Assembly: GCF_036067295.1 (NCBI RefSeq)
Contig: NZ_CP107954.1
Coordinates: forward strand, 6,386,001 to 6,450,000
Reading direction: 5' to 3'
From: Kribbella sp. NBC_00382
Lineage (GTDB): Bacteria > Actinomycetota > Actinomycetes > Propionibacteriales > Kribbellaceae
DNA: 64,000 bases
In this document: piece after piece, positions 1 through 7,744 of the stretch
Layout: every line of letters begins with the position of its first letter
How positions within the stretch are numbered: position 1 is the stretch's first letter
Program-made: the position numbers and the translations under genes
The notes under the pieces: generated by a model
The model's database searches: none
What the model saw: the letters and a program-made list of their open reading frames with translations, nothing else
Told to the model about the DNA's origin: nothing

Positions 1-352
1 TGAAGGTCTGGGGTGGGACGGGGGACTTCGAGTGGGCGATGACGTAGTAGCTCGGGCCGTCCACGGAGTAGTTCTCACGCCTCAGCGGCCCCTTCAGGGG
101 GATGTCGGCACCGGTGGCGTCCTTGACCTGACAACTCGGGGTCTGGCCTTGCGCGGTCGTCGAGATGGTCAAGCCGTCGCGGTCCAGCCGGACGACACCA
201 TCCCCGAGTGGCACCGGTTCGGTTGGCATCGCACTCGTCATTTGCAGCAGGAAGATGGAGCTCAGCACGACGCCGGCAGCGAAGAAGACGATGGCGATCC
301 ACAGCAGCGGCCGGCGGCTGAAAGGCGGCCGGACGCCGGGTTGCATGGTCAT
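1..352 (-). CDS. Hypothetical single-pass membrane protein, partial
   Basis: The reading frame starts at ATG 352 and stays open to the left edge, so only the first 117 residues are visible. A short Pro/Arg-rich N-terminus is followed by one hydrophobic segment at about residues 16-37, then a hydrophilic part predicted outside the cell. A second in-frame ATG lies at 346. The gene begins 11 nt after the LacI stop and is probably on the same transcript. I do not recognise the family. An open frame with a clear membrane segment and strong GC3 bias makes it a real gene rather than a shadow. Confidence 0.7.
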   Translation of the reverse strand, partial: MTMQPGVRPPFSRRPLLWIAIVFFAAGVVLSSIFLLQMTSAMPTEPVPLGDGVVRLDRDGLTISTTAQGQTPSCQVKDATGADIPLKGPLRRENYSVDGPSYYVIAHSKSPVPPQTF

Positions 353-363
353 AGCCGGAAAGA

Positions 364-1419
364 CTAGTGCTGAGAGAGGGGCGGGGTGCTGGCGCGGATC
401 ACCGGGTAGGCGGGGACTGTGCGGCGGGTGAGGTCGGTGTCGGTGGTCGTCGCGCGGTAGACGGCTTCCTGGGCGACGGCGTTGAGGGCTACGTGGACTG
501 TGGTCAGCTTCGGGACGACGTCGCGGAGGGTGCTGATGTCGTCGAAGCCCGCGATACCGATGTCTTCGGGGATGCGGAGGCCTCGTTCGCGGAGGCCTGC
601 GAGGGCGCCGAGGGCCATGTCGTCGGTGACCGCGAAGACCAGTTGGAGGTCCTGTACTTCGGAATCGGTCAGGCTCAGCACGAAGTCGCGCGCTCCGGCC
701 CAGCTGAAGCCTGGGTGGTGGACCCGGGTGGCCGCGTCGGCGACGCCCGACTCGACGAGGCCGGTGACGAAGCCTTCGACGCGGCGGCGCATGGACAGTA
801 GGGGAGTACCGCTGCCAAGTACCAGGCAGCGCTCGTAACCGAGTCCGGCCAGCTCGCGGGCGAGCTGCCGGGAGCCGTCGTGGTTGTCGAAGTCGACGGT
901 CTCGAAGGGGAGGTCGGAGCGGCTGATCAGTACCACCCGGCCGCCGGTCTCCTCGTACCGATGCAGTTCGTCGACGAGTTGCTGCTCGGACGGCGGGTCG
1001 ACGTACCCGGTGCCGGCCAGGATGATGGCGCGTGGTTGCTGGCCGCGGAGCTCGCGGACGAGATCGAGCTCGCGATCGGCCTGGCGTTCGGTGACGGCGA
1101 TCGAGACGTGCAGCCCGATCGCCTCGGCCTGCTTCATGATCTCGGCGGCCATCGCGGAGAAGTACGGGTCGGAGATCAGGCTGATCACCAGAGCGATCGT
1201 CCGCGACGTCCCACGCGCCATCGCCTGCGCCGGCAGGTTGGGCGTATACCCGAGCTCCCGCGCAGCCTCCAGCACCCGCTCCCGATAGCTCTCGGCAACC
1301 TTCCGCGAACTCCCGTTCAGCACCCGCGAAGCAGTCGGCTGGGAGACCCCCGCGGCCCGCGCGACATCATCAAGCGTGACAGGCCGCCTGATCCCCGAGT
1401 CACCCAGCATCCCGTTCAT
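364..1419 (-). CDS. LacI-family transcriptional regulator
   Basis: This 351-residue protein has the usual LacI/GalR plan. Residues about 14-36 are the helix-turn-helix (TLDDVARAAGVSQPTASRVLNG region), followed by the hinge helix motif LPAQAMARG and a periplasmic-binding-protein-like effector domain from about residue 65 to the end, including the typical GFDDIS near residue 295. Such proteins repress carbohydrate or catabolic genes and release DNA on binding a small ligand. Upstream is the amidase, downstream the membrane protein, both on the same strand. A TAAACT box 6 nt before the ATG suggests its own leaderless promoter. The ligand cannot be told from sequence. Confidence 0.93.
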   Translation of the reverse strand: MNGMLGDSGIRRPVTLDDVARAAGVSQPTASRVLNGSSRKVAESYRERVLEAARELGYTPNLPAQAMARGTSRTIALVISLISDPYFSAMAAEIMKQAEAIGLHVSIAVTERQADRELDLVRELRGQQPRAIILAGTGYVDPPSEQQLVDELHRYEETGGRVVLISRSDLPFETVDFDNHDGSRQLARELAGLGYERCLVLGSGTPLLSMRRRVEGFVTGLVESGVADAATRVHHPGFSWAGARDFVLSLTDSEVQDLQLVFAVTDDMALGALAGLRERGLRIPEDIGIAGFDDISTLRDVVPKLTTVHVALNAVAQEAVYRATTTDTDLTRRTVPAYPVIRASTPPLSQH

Positions 1420-1425
1420 TGCGGC

Positions 1426-1431
1426 AGTTTA
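1426..1431 (-). promoter_or_regulatory. -10-like box for the LacI gene
   Basis: TAAACT on the minus strand ends 6 nt before the ATG at 1419, so the transcript would begin at about the start codon. It lies in the 23-nt gap after the amidase. Confidence 0.5.
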
Positions 1432-1442
1432 TCGGCGAACCC

Positions 1443-2552
1443 TCACCCAGGTACCGAAATCGCCCGCACGATCCGCGCCGCCACCGCCAGCGCGACATCC
1501 TCCCGCCCGTGCGGCGCCACAACCTGAGCCCCCACCGGCAACCCATCGACCAATCCGACCGGCACACTCACAGCCGGATGCCCGGTCACGTTGAAGCCCC
1601 AAGACAGGTCGCCAACGACGATGTTCTGCTCATGCTGGTCATACCCATGCGCCACCCTCGGGGTGGTCGGCGTAACCAGCGCATCGACCGAGGAGAACAA
1701 GTCCGCCATTGCCGTGTTGTTGTGGCTGCGTACTCGCACGGCCGCCCGCAATGCCGACGGCTCGACCGCCAAGCCCGCATCGAGATCCCGCAGCGTCAGC
1801 CAAGCCGACTCGACCGGCAGCCAATCGAGCGCAGCATCCTGTACGACGACGCCCGGTACGCCGAGACTCGCACGCACCACCGCATCGACCGGCGGATCGC
1901 AGGCCAAGGAACTCAACGCCGACCGATAGGCCACCCGCCACGGCCCAAGGCCCACGATCGAAGGCACCGGCCAGCGAGGCAACGCCCCCGGATCCAGCCG
2001 ATCCGGCCCACTGACCAAGCTGGTCGCCAGCGCGACATCTTCCACCGACGTCCCGATGAAGCCGCCGATGGTGAGCCCGGCCAATGACCGCCCGTCCGCC
2101 CGAGGCACTCGGCCAGCCGTCCCCTTGAGGCCCACGACACCACAGAACGACGCCGGAATCCGCAACGACCCAGCACTGTCTCCACCGGTAGCCAGCGGTA
2201 CGACGCCAGCCGCCACAGCCGCCGCAGCACCGGCCGACGACCCGCCCGACGAGCGGGACAGATCCCAGGGATTGCGCGTGTATTCGGACCCGTTCCACCC
2301 GAACGTCTGCGAGACAGCATCCGGCCGCGCACGCGTCGACGTACCAAGAGGGATCGCCCCGGCCGCGATCAACCGCGTGACGATCGGCGAGCCAACCGGC
2401 GTACGGGCCTTGATCAGAAACGGCACCCCGGCCAACGGCAGGCCGAGATCCACAGAACGAGCCCGAGCTAAAGCGCCTTCGGCATCGAGGGAGTCGATGA
2501 AGTGCAGCACCGGGTCCCAGCGAGCAACCCCATCCAGCGCCTCCGAGACCAC
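1443..2552 (-). CDS. Amidase signature family protein
   Basis: Amidase-signature enzymes hydrolyse carbon-nitrogen bonds with a Ser-cisSer-Lys triad. The Lys is in FLIKA near residue 47, the Gly/Ser-rich SSGGSSAG stretch supplies the cis-Ser, and the nucleophile is expected in DSAGSLRIPAS. At 369 residues it is shorter than most members (about 450). The canonical start is GTG 2552, but the same frame remains open upstream to a CTG at 2606 and reads ITELVASLRAGRRTAVEVV, a typical amidase N-terminus. The real start may therefore be CTG 2606, overlapping the def stop. No substrate can be assigned. Confidence 0.88.
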   Translation of the reverse strand: MVSEALDGVARWDPVLHFIDSLDAEGALARARSVDLGLPLAGVPFLIKARTPVGSPIVTRLIAAGAIPLGTSTRARPDAVSQTFGWNGSEYTRNPWDLSRSSGGSSAGAAAAVAAGVVPLATGGDSAGSLRIPASFCGVVGLKGTAGRVPRADGRSLAGLTIGGFIGTSVEDVALATSLVSGPDRLDPGALPRWPVPSIVGLGPWRVAYRSALSSLACDPPVDAVVRASLGVPGVVVQDAALDWLPVESAWLTLRDLDAGLAVEPSALRAAVRVRSHNNTAMADLFSSVDALVTPTTPRVAHGYDQHEQNIVVGDLSWGFNVTGHPAVSVPVGLVDGLPVGAQVVAPHGREDVALAVAARIVRAISVPG

Positions 2553-2602
2553 CTCGACGGCAGTGCGTCGCCCCGCGCGCAGCGAGGCGACAAGCTCGGT
2601 GA

Positions 2603-3214
2603 TCAGGCGTTGAGGCCTTCGTCGCTGTGGTCGTGTTCTTCCTGGTTGAGCATGGGGGAGACGGGCCAGTCGTCCGGGTAGTCGGGGGCGAACTCCTCGG
2701 CCTCCGCGAACAGACGCTTCTTGTACTTCCGGGACAGCCGGTCTCCGAACACCATGCCCTGCGTGTGGTCGGTCTCGTGCTGCAGGCAGCGTGCGAGCAG
2801 GCCGTCACCCTCGTACGTGACGGGCTCGCCGTTCTCGTCCACCCCGGTGACCCGGGCGAAGTCCGGCCGGGCGCACTTGGTGAAGGCGCCGGGCAGCGAC
2901 AGGCAGCCTTCGTCGCCCTCGTCGAGCTGGCGGTCCTTGCCCTCGGGGAGGTCGAGGACCGGGTTGCAGACGACGCCCGACTGGAAGGCGCCGCTCTTGT
3001 CCGGGCAGTTGAAGACGAACAGCTGCAGATCCACGCCGACCTGGTTCGCGGCCAGTCCGACACCCTCGGCGGCGTTCATCGTCGCGACCATGTCCGCGAC
3101 GAGCTTGTGCAGTTCCTCGCCGAACTCGGTGACCGGCTGGTTCAGGTGGTGCATGACGTCCGTGCCCCAGCGGGTGATGGGTCGCACAGAGCCGTCAGTA
3201 GGCAGCGTAGACAT
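2603..3214 (-). CDS. def: Peptide deformylase
   Basis: Peptide deformylase removes the formyl group from the initiator Met of nascent proteins in the cytoplasm, using a Cys/His/His metal site. All three motifs are present: GVGLAANQVG (51-60), DEGCLSLPG (101-109, ligand C104) and QHETDH (145-150, ligands H146 and H150, catalytic E147). The third motif continues TQG instead of the common LxG. An upstream in-frame ATG at 3277 would add 21 residues, but the TAGGAT box at 3222-3227 lies 7 nt before ATG 3214 and the hairpin at 3252-3296 lies inside that extension, so 3214 is preferred (203 residues). Confidence 0.95.
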   Translation of the reverse strand: MSTLPTDGSVRPITRWGTDVMHHLNQPVTEFGEELHKLVADMVATMNAAEGVGLAANQVGVDLQLFVFNCPDKSGAFQSGVVCNPVLDLPEGKDRQLDEGDEGCLSLPGAFTKCARPDFARVTGVDENGEPVTYEGDGLLARCLQHETDHTQGMVFGDRLSRKYKKRLFAEAEEFAPDYPDDWPVSPMLNQEEHDHSDEGLNA

Positions 3215-3221
3215 GCCCGAA

Positions 3222-3227
3222 ATCCTA
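3222..3227 (-). promoter_or_regulatory. -10-like box for def
   Basis: TAGGAT on the minus strand ends 7 nt before ATG 3214. It fits a leaderless def transcript and helps to decide the start. Confidence 0.5.
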
Positions 3228-3251
3228 GCGAATCCGGGCGGCCTCCGGACG

Positions 3252-3296
3252 CGCGCGTCCGTAGTACCGGTAGACACCCGGTACTACGGACGCGCG
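3252..3296 (-). terminator. 19-bp perfect hairpin between oxidoreductase and def
   Basis: Arms 3252-3270 and 3278-3296 are perfect reverse complements (19 bp) around a 7-nt loop. The hairpin begins 6 nt past the stop of the upstream F420-type oxidoreductase and precedes the def promoter. No T-run follows, which is common for actinobacterial terminators. Confidence 0.7.
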
Positions 3297-3301
3297 GCGG
3301 C

Positions 3302-4111
3302 TCAGCCTTGGTTGACCTCGTCGCGCCACGCGACCCAGTCGCGGAGCAGACCCAGGTCGTAGTCGGGGCCGGACGTGCTGACCGTGAAGAGCCGGGTGCC
3401 GATGTCGAGCATCGCCTTGCCGAGCTCCGCGGGGCTCTTGTCGCCGACGGCCGTCGAGCGCTCGATCTCGCCCGGGTCGCGGCCGATCGCGGCGCAGTGC
3501 GCGTCGAGCACCTCGTGCTTGTGCGCGATCGTCTCGGCGTCGCCGAAGCCGTGCCAGATGGTCGCGTGCTTGGCGACCAGCTTGAGGGTCTTCTTCTCGC
3601 CACCGCCGCCGATCAGGACCGGGATGTCCCGGGTCGGCTTCGGGTTGAGCTTGGCCCAGCGCTGCTCGATCCGCGGCAGCGACTCGGCCAGCGCGTCGAG
3701 CCGGCCGCCCGCCGTACCGAACTCGTAGCCGTACTCGTCGTAGTCGCGCTCGAACCAGCCCGAGCCGATGCCGAGGATCAGCCGGCCGTTGCTGATGTGG
3801 TCGACCGTACGGGCCATGTCGGCGAGCAGGTCGGCGTTGCGGTACGTGTTGCAGGTGACCAGGCAGCCGATCTCGATCCGCTCGGTCGCCTCGGCCCAGG
3901 CGCCGAGCATCGTCCAGGCCTCGAAGTGCAGGCCGTCCGGCTCACCGCTGAGCGGGTAGAAGTGGTCCCAGTTGAAGGCGATGTCGACGCCGATCTCCTC
4001 GGCGGCCGCGACGGTCCGGCGGATGGCGGCGTACTCCGCGTGCTGAGGCTGCACCTGGAGGCCGATCCGAACCGGATACTTGCTGTAAGGGAGGGGGCTC
4101 TCAGTACTCAT
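3302..4111 (-). CDS. LLM-class F420-dependent oxidoreductase
   Basis: Luciferase-like monooxygenase TIM-barrel enzyme of 269 residues, probably using coenzyme F420. It begins YPVRIGLQVQPQHAEY, has the NWDHFYPLSG segment near residue 50, and the cofactor-site run HISNGRLILGIGSGWFERDYDEYG near residues 108-131. ATG 4111 is preferred over 4198 because TAGGGT lies 7 nt before it and homologues begin close to the first beta strand. It is followed by a 19-bp hairpin, so it is probably monocistronic. Substrate unknown. Confidence 0.9.
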   Translation of the reverse strand: MSTESPLPYSKYPVRIGLQVQPQHAEYAAIRRTVAAAEEIGVDIAFNWDHFYPLSGEPDGLHFEAWTMLGAWAEATERIEIGCLVTCNTYRNADLLADMARTVDHISNGRLILGIGSGWFERDYDEYGYEFGTAGGRLDALAESLPRIEQRWAKLNPKPTRDIPVLIGGGGEKKTLKLVAKHATIWHGFGDAETIAHKHEVLDAHCAAIGRDPGEIERSTAVGDKSPAELGKAMLDIGTRLFTVSTSGPDYDLGLLRDWVAWRDEVNQG

Positions 4112-4118
4112 GCCCGCC

Positions 4119-4124
4119 ACCCTA
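4119..4124 (-). promoter_or_regulatory. -10-like box for the oxidoreductase at 3302-4111
   Basis: TAGGGT on the minus strand ends 7 nt before ATG 4111. Confidence 0.5.
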
Positions 4125-4132
4125 CGCGGTAT

Positions 4133-4146
4133 CGGAGGATCCTCCG
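4133..4146. promoter_or_regulatory. 14-bp perfect palindrome, candidate operator
   Basis: CGGAGGATCCTCCG is its own reverse complement. It occupies the spacer and -35 region of the promoter of the oxidoreductase at 3302-4111. The cognate regulator is unknown. Confidence 0.4.
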
Positions 4147-4185
4147 GATGAAGGCCGGTATCTGAGCCAGGACTGTAAAACGCCG

Positions 4186-4563
4186 CTACTGCGGCCACCC
4201 GCCGACGCTGTTGCTGGGCTTGGGAGTCGCCACGATCTTCAGGCAGGCCGCGCGCGACTGGTCCTGCAACCAGGTCGGCGGCAGCTCGCCCTTGGCCATG
4301 ATCACCCGGGCGTTCTTCTGGATCTTGCGGAGCGCGTCGTACTTGTCCGCGGTCAATCCCATGTGCTGGTAATCGCCCTCTTGGCCGGGCGCGCCGCGCA
4401 GATTCTCGGTGCCCCAGTAGACGAGCTGGTCGACGCAGCTGGTCAGCGGGTCCTTCGACGGCTTCACCGTGGGCGTGGGGGTGGCCTTGGTGCTGTCGTC
4501 CCCGCAGGCGGCGGCTCCGGCGAGCACGGCCATGGCCAGCATCACGGTGATACCCAGTCTCAT
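4186..4563 (-). CDS. Small putative lipoprotein
   Basis: A 125-residue protein with a type II signal peptide: a hydrophobic run at residues 4-19 ends in the lipobox AGAAAC with lipidation Cys20. A Thr/Pro-rich linker follows, then a charged domain of about 85 residues containing LTSCVDQLVYWGTENLRG and two further Cys that may pair. It should be anchored on the outer face of the membrane. ATG 4563 is chosen over 4602 because it places the signal sequence at the N-terminus. Family and function not recognised. Confidence 0.75.
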   Translation of the reverse strand: MRLGITVMLAMAVLAGAAACGDDSTKATPTPTVKPSKDPLTSCVDQLVYWGTENLRGAPGQEGDYQHMGLTADKYDALRKIQKNARVIMAKGELPPTWLQDQSRAACLKIVATPKPSNSVGGWPQ

Positions 4564-4631
4564 CCTGACAGTTTGCGACACCGCGGAGTCATCGGGCATC
4601 AATCGTCAGGCGGATTGTCGGTGGGAGGCGG

Positions 4632-4637
4632 TAGGTT
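4632..4637 (+). promoter_or_regulatory. -10-like box for the DinB gene
   Basis: TAGGTT ends 7 nt before ATG 4645. Confidence 0.5.
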
Positions 4638-4644
4638 CCCGGGC

Positions 4645-5148
4645 ATGGACCTCAACGGCAGACCTGACCCGCCGACCGAAGCGGGCGAGAAGGAGACTCT
4701 CGTCGGTTTCCTGGACTTCCAGCGCGCCACGCTGCGGTGGAAGTGCGAAGGCCTCACGCCCGAGCAACTCGGTACGCCGTCCATCGACCCGTCCTCGATG
4801 ACGCTGCACGGTCTGATCCGGCACCTCACCGAGAACGAGCTGGGCTGGTTCGTCGGCACCTTCACGGATGAGCCCGTCGTCTACCCGTACGCGACGCCCG
4901 AGCGCCCCGAGGGCGACTGGATCGGCCTCGACCCGAAGCAGTACGCCGCCGACCTGTACCGCTACGACCAAGCCGTCGAGCGGGCGCGAGCCGCCATCGC
5001 GGACCTCGGCCCTGACTTCGTCGGCGAGGACGAAGGCCGCCGCTTCTCGCTCCGTTGGGTCCTCGCCCACATGATCGAGGAGTACGCCCGCCACAACGGC
5101 CACGCCGACCTGCTCCGCGAACGCCTCGACGGCTCCACCGGCGAATAG
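4645..5148 (+). CDS. DinB-like / DUF664 family protein
   Basis: This 167-residue protein has the four-helix DinB/DUF664 pattern: an N-terminal helix with TLVGFLDFQRATLRWKCEGL, a metal-ligand His in LHGLIRHLTENELGW (about residues 52-66), and the C-terminal SLRWVLAHMIEEYARHNGHADLLRE with two further His. Members are putative divalent-metal proteins, some acting as mycothiol- or bacillithiol-dependent transferases in thiol metabolism or detoxification. The exact reaction is unknown. It stands alone, convergent with the HxlR gene. Confidence 0.88.
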   Translation: MDLNGRPDPPTEAGEKETLVGFLDFQRATLRWKCEGLTPEQLGTPSIDPSSMTLHGLIRHLTENELGWFVGTFTDEPVVYPYATPERPEGDWIGLDPKQYAADLYRYDQAVERARAAIADLGPDFVGEDEGRRFSLRWVLAHMIEEYARHNGHADLLRERLDGSTGE

Positions 5149-5170
5149 CTGTCGGCCCAACGGCGAGTAC

Positions 5171-5521
5171 TCAGGCGGTGCAGGTTGCTTGCATCAGATT
5201 CTCAGCGTGCTTGGCGGCCCAGTCGCCCAGGGCACGGATGGGGATCAGCAGGTCCTGACCCGGCACAGTCAGCGAGTACTCGACGCGGGGCGGCGCTTCG
5301 GCGTACCGGTGACGCTCGACGAGCCCGTGCTGCTCGAGCTTGCGAAGCGTCTCGGTCAGCACCTTCTGGCTGATGCCGCCGATCTGGTCCCGGAGGACGC
5401 CGGGCCGGACGGGTCCGTCGGCGAGCGAGTAGAGGACCACGGCGGACCAGGTCCCGCTGATCAGGTCGGCGGCGACCCTGGCCTGGCAGTCGGCGAAGAA
5501 CTTCTGCTGTGCGTCCGTCAC
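5171..5521 (-). CDS. HxlR-family transcriptional regulator
   Basis: A winged-helix regulator of 116 residues. The HxlR core is clear: CQARVAADLISGTWSAVVLYSL, then GVLRDQIGGISQKVLTETLRKLEQHGLVER, the recognition helix and wing. GTG 5521 is preferred over GTG 5548 because it has a weak GGAA upstream and leaves promoter room. It is divergent from the F420/NADP-type reductase at 5586, so that gene is its likely target. HxlR proteins commonly sense electrophiles or redox stress. Confidence 0.88.
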   Translation of the reverse strand: MTDAQQKFFADCQARVAADLISGTWSAVVLYSLADGPVRPGVLRDQIGGISQKVLTETLRKLEQHGLVERHRYAEAPPRVEYSLTVPGQDLLIPIRALGDWAAKHAENLMQATCTA

Positions 5522-5552
5522 CGTTCCATTCTGCCTGGCCCGAAACACACCA

Positions 5553-5564
5553 TCAGGTGCCTGA
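5553..5564. promoter_or_regulatory. Candidate HxlR operator
   Basis: TCAGGTGCCTGA has 5-bp palindromic arms around a 2-nt centre. It lies between the divergent HxlR and reductase genes, just upstream of the TAGCTT box of the reductase. Confidence 0.4.
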
Positions 5565-5573
5565 CGGATCGCC

Positions 5574-5579
5574 TAGCTT
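5574..5579 (+). promoter_or_regulatory. -10-like box for the reductase at 5586
   Basis: TAGCTT ends 6 nt before ATG 5586. Confidence 0.5.
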
Positions 5580-5585
5580 CGCAGC

Positions 5586-6227
5586 ATGCGAATCGGAATT
5601 CTCGGCAGCGGATTGATGGCAGATGCTCTGGGCGGGCAATGGGTACGGGCCGGCCATGAGGTGATGGTCGGCGGGCGCGATCGGTTGAAGTCAGCAGACC
5701 TGGCCGGCCGGATCGGTGCGTCGAGCGGAAGCTTGCTCGAGGCAAGTGCTTTCGGCGAGGTCACCCTGCTCGCGGTCCCGGCCGAAGCCGTCAGCGAGGT
5801 GCTGACCGGTGGACCGCCCGGTCGTTTCGCCGGCCGGACCGTTCTCGACTGTACGAACGCCGTCATCCCGGGCGACTTCACGCTGGCCGTTCCCGCGATG
5901 GCCGAGCAAGTCGCCCAGCTGGCTCCCGACGCTCATGTGGTCAAGGCCTTCAACCTCGCGCCCGACACAGTCTGGCAAGACGCCCCCTGCACCTTCGAAG
6001 GCGAGCCACTCGGCGTACCGTTCTGCGGCGACGACGAGGCCGCCAACGAGCAGGTCGCAGTCCTGATCCGCGCCCTCGGCTGTACGCCGGTCAAGGCAGG
6101 CGCCCTGGTCAGAGCTCGCCTGCTTGAAGCAACAGCCGCCCTCGCAATCGGCCTGTGGGTGGACGGCGCCGACACCCGCTCCCTGTTCCCACCGAAAGCT
6201 GCGGCCTTCGGCACCGTCCATCCCTGA
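5586..6227 (+). CDS. NADPH-dependent F420 reductase-like (Rossmann) protein
   Basis: This 213-residue protein begins with a dinucleotide-binding motif (MRIGILGSGLMADALGGQW), followed by GGRDR, the usual NADP-phosphate position. Later hallmarks of the F420:NADP oxidoreductase family include LAVPAEAVSEVL, LDCTNAV and HVVKAFNL. The family moves hydride between NADPH and F420 or reduces small substrates. It is divergent from an HxlR regulator, suggesting stress-induced expression. The window holds two intact F420-type oxidoreductases that could use reduced F420, but a shared role is only inference. Confidence 0.88.
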   Translation: MRIGILGSGLMADALGGQWVRAGHEVMVGGRDRLKSADLAGRIGASSGSLLEASAFGEVTLLAVPAEAVSEVLTGGPPGRFAGRTVLDCTNAVIPGDFTLAVPAMAEQVAQLAPDAHVVKAFNLAPDTVWQDAPCTFEGEPLGVPFCGDDEAANEQVAVLIRALGCTPVKAGALVRARLLEATAALAIGLWVDGADTRSLFPPKAAAFGTVHP

Positions 6228-6228
6228 C

Positions 6229-6627
6229 TCAGCAGAAATTGACTCCGGGGAAGGGGTCCTGCGGGGTCCAGACGTCTACCGCCGGGACGTAACCCCAGGC
6301 GCCGACGTCATCGCCATAGGTCCGGTACCAGATCGAGTTGCCGCCCCCGTGCGGCTGGCCGATCGTGTAGCACTTGAAGTAGCTGAAGCCGGAGCGCAGG
6401 GTGTCGACGATCTCGATCGGGTTGCCGCTCGCGGTGTCGTAGCGCGGGCTCTTGTAGATGGCCGCGTTGACCCGGTTCCCGCAGTACAGGTTGCCGCTGC
6501 TCGCGTGGCATGTCGCCGCAACCGTGTCGGATGTCATCGGAGCGGCGGAGGCTGTCGTAGCGGTGCCCGCTGCCAGGACCGCTACGGCGCCGGCCGCAGC
6601 CAGTGCGCTCGTCTTTCGGAATCCCAC
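6229..6627 (-). CDS. Small secreted protein
   Basis: A 132-residue exported protein: Sec signal peptide at residues 1-28 (KTSALAAAGAVAVLAAG hydrophobic core, ASA-AP cleavage site). The mature part has four Cys and short beta-strand-like stretches (NRVNAAIYKSPRYD, IWYRTYGDDVGAWGYVPAVDVW), which resembles small SH3-like secreted modules of actinobacteria. Its stop lies 1 nt past the end of the convergent reductase gene. Function unknown. Confidence 0.8.
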   Translation of the reverse strand: MGFRKTSALAAAGAVAVLAAGTATTASAAPMTSDTVAATCHASSGNLYCGNRVNAAIYKSPRYDTASGNPIEIVDTLRSGFSYFKCYTIGQPHGGGNSIWYRTYGDDVGAWGYVPAVDVWTPQDPFPGVNFC

Positions 6628-6708
6628 AGTGTTTCTCCCCTCGTCCAGCGCCGGGGTTTCCAGCGCCGCGGTCAGTATGGGCAGCCGCGAGGGGCGCGAC
6701 CGGGTCAG

Positions 6709-6724
6709 TTCGAGGAACCTCGAA
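6709..6724. promoter_or_regulatory. Palindrome between divergent genes
   Basis: TTCGAGG and CCTCGAA form perfect 7-bp arms around AA. It lies 26 nt upstream of ATG 6750, covering the -35 region of that promoter, and is a plausible operator for an unidentified regulator. Confidence 0.45.
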
Positions 6725-6737
6725 GGGGTTGACGGAC

Positions 6738-6743
6738 TAAGGT
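6738..6743 (+). promoter_or_regulatory. -10-like box for the beta-propeller gene
   Basis: TAAGGT ends 6 nt before ATG 6750. Confidence 0.5.
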
Positions 6744-6749
6744 TTCGGC

Positions 6750-7736
6750 ATGAGCCCCAAGTCGAGCATCGCCCCGGTTCGCTGGACTCCGCCGCCGTCG
6801 CCGCCCACCAGGGAGCCGCGGCGGATCGAAGTACGGGCTGTGCCGGTACCAGGGGAAGGCCCCGAGGATGCCTTGATCGATGCCGAGGGCAACGTGTTGA
6901 CCGGGTTGGTCGACGGGCGGATTCTCCGGGTCAGCGCGGACGGGGCGACGATCGAGGTGCTCGCGGACACCGGTGGGCGGCCGCTCGGGCTGGAGTGGCT
7001 GCCGGACGGCAAGGTGCTGGTCTGCGATGCGAACCGTGGGCTGCTCACGCTCGACCAGGACGGCCGGCTCGAGACGCTGCTGGCCGAGATCGACGGCCGT
7101 CCGATGAGGTTCTGCAACAACGCGGACGTCACTCCCGACGGCACCATCTACTTCACCGACTCGTCCACCCGCTTCGGCGTCGACGAGTGGATGGCCGATC
7201 TGCTCGAGCACTCGAGTACCGGCAGCCTCTACCGGCTCACTCCCGACGGCGAGCTCACCCGGCTGGCGACGAACCGCCCGTTCCCGAACGGCGTCGCGCT
7301 GAGCGGCGACCGCCAGACGCTCTTCTTCGTCGAGACCGCGAGCTACGGACTCTTCAAGGTCGACCTCACCACCGAAGGCGCCGAACCGGAGCTGGTTGCG
7401 ATGATCCCCGGCCTGCCAGACAACATCTCGCGCGGCTCGGACGGCCTGATCTGGGTCGCGATCGGCTCACCCCGCAACGCCCTGCTGGACATGCTCCTGC
7501 CCAAACAGCCGGTACTCCGCAAAGTGGTCTGGGCCCTGCCCGAGGCGCTCAAGCCGAAGGCCGCCGACATCATCGAGATCCAGGCGTACGACGATGCCGG
7601 CACCCTGGTGCACGACCTGCGCGGCAAGCACCCCGACTTCCGGATGCCGACCGGCGTTCGCGAGCGCGACGGGCAGGTCTGGCTGAGCAGCATCGGCACG
7701 ACCCACCTGGCGACCTTCCCGACCCCCGAGCGCTGA
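6750..7736 (+). CDS. SMP-30/strictosidine synthase-like beta-propeller protein
   Basis: A 328-residue six-bladed propeller of the SMP-30/gluconolactonase/strictosidine-synthase superfamily. Repeated blade motifs include GPEDALIDAEGNVLTG, RPLGLEWLPDGKVLVCDA, NNADVTPDGTIYFTDSS (about residues 127-143) and PNGVALSGDRQTLFFVET, which carry metal ligands in characterised members. No signal peptide is seen, so it is probably cytoplasmic. The closest functional class is a lactonase or esterase, not proven. Preceded by a palindrome and a leaderless-type promoter. The 3' end converges on the dioxygenase gene with 8 nt between them. Confidence 0.88.
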   Translation: MSPKSSIAPVRWTPPPSPPTREPRRIEVRAVPVPGEGPEDALIDAEGNVLTGLVDGRILRVSADGATIEVLADTGGRPLGLEWLPDGKVLVCDANRGLLTLDQDGRLETLLAEIDGRPMRFCNNADVTPDGTIYFTDSSTRFGVDEWMADLLEHSSTGSLYRLTPDGELTRLATNRPFPNGVALSGDRQTLFFVETASYGLFKVDLTTEGAEPELVAMIPGLPDNISRGSDGLIWVAIGSPRNALLDMLLPKQPVLRKVVWALPEALKPKAADIIEIQAYDDAGTLVHDLRGKHPDFRMPTGVRERDGQVWLSSIGTTHLATFPTPER

Positions 7737-7744
7737 GCGCTGAG

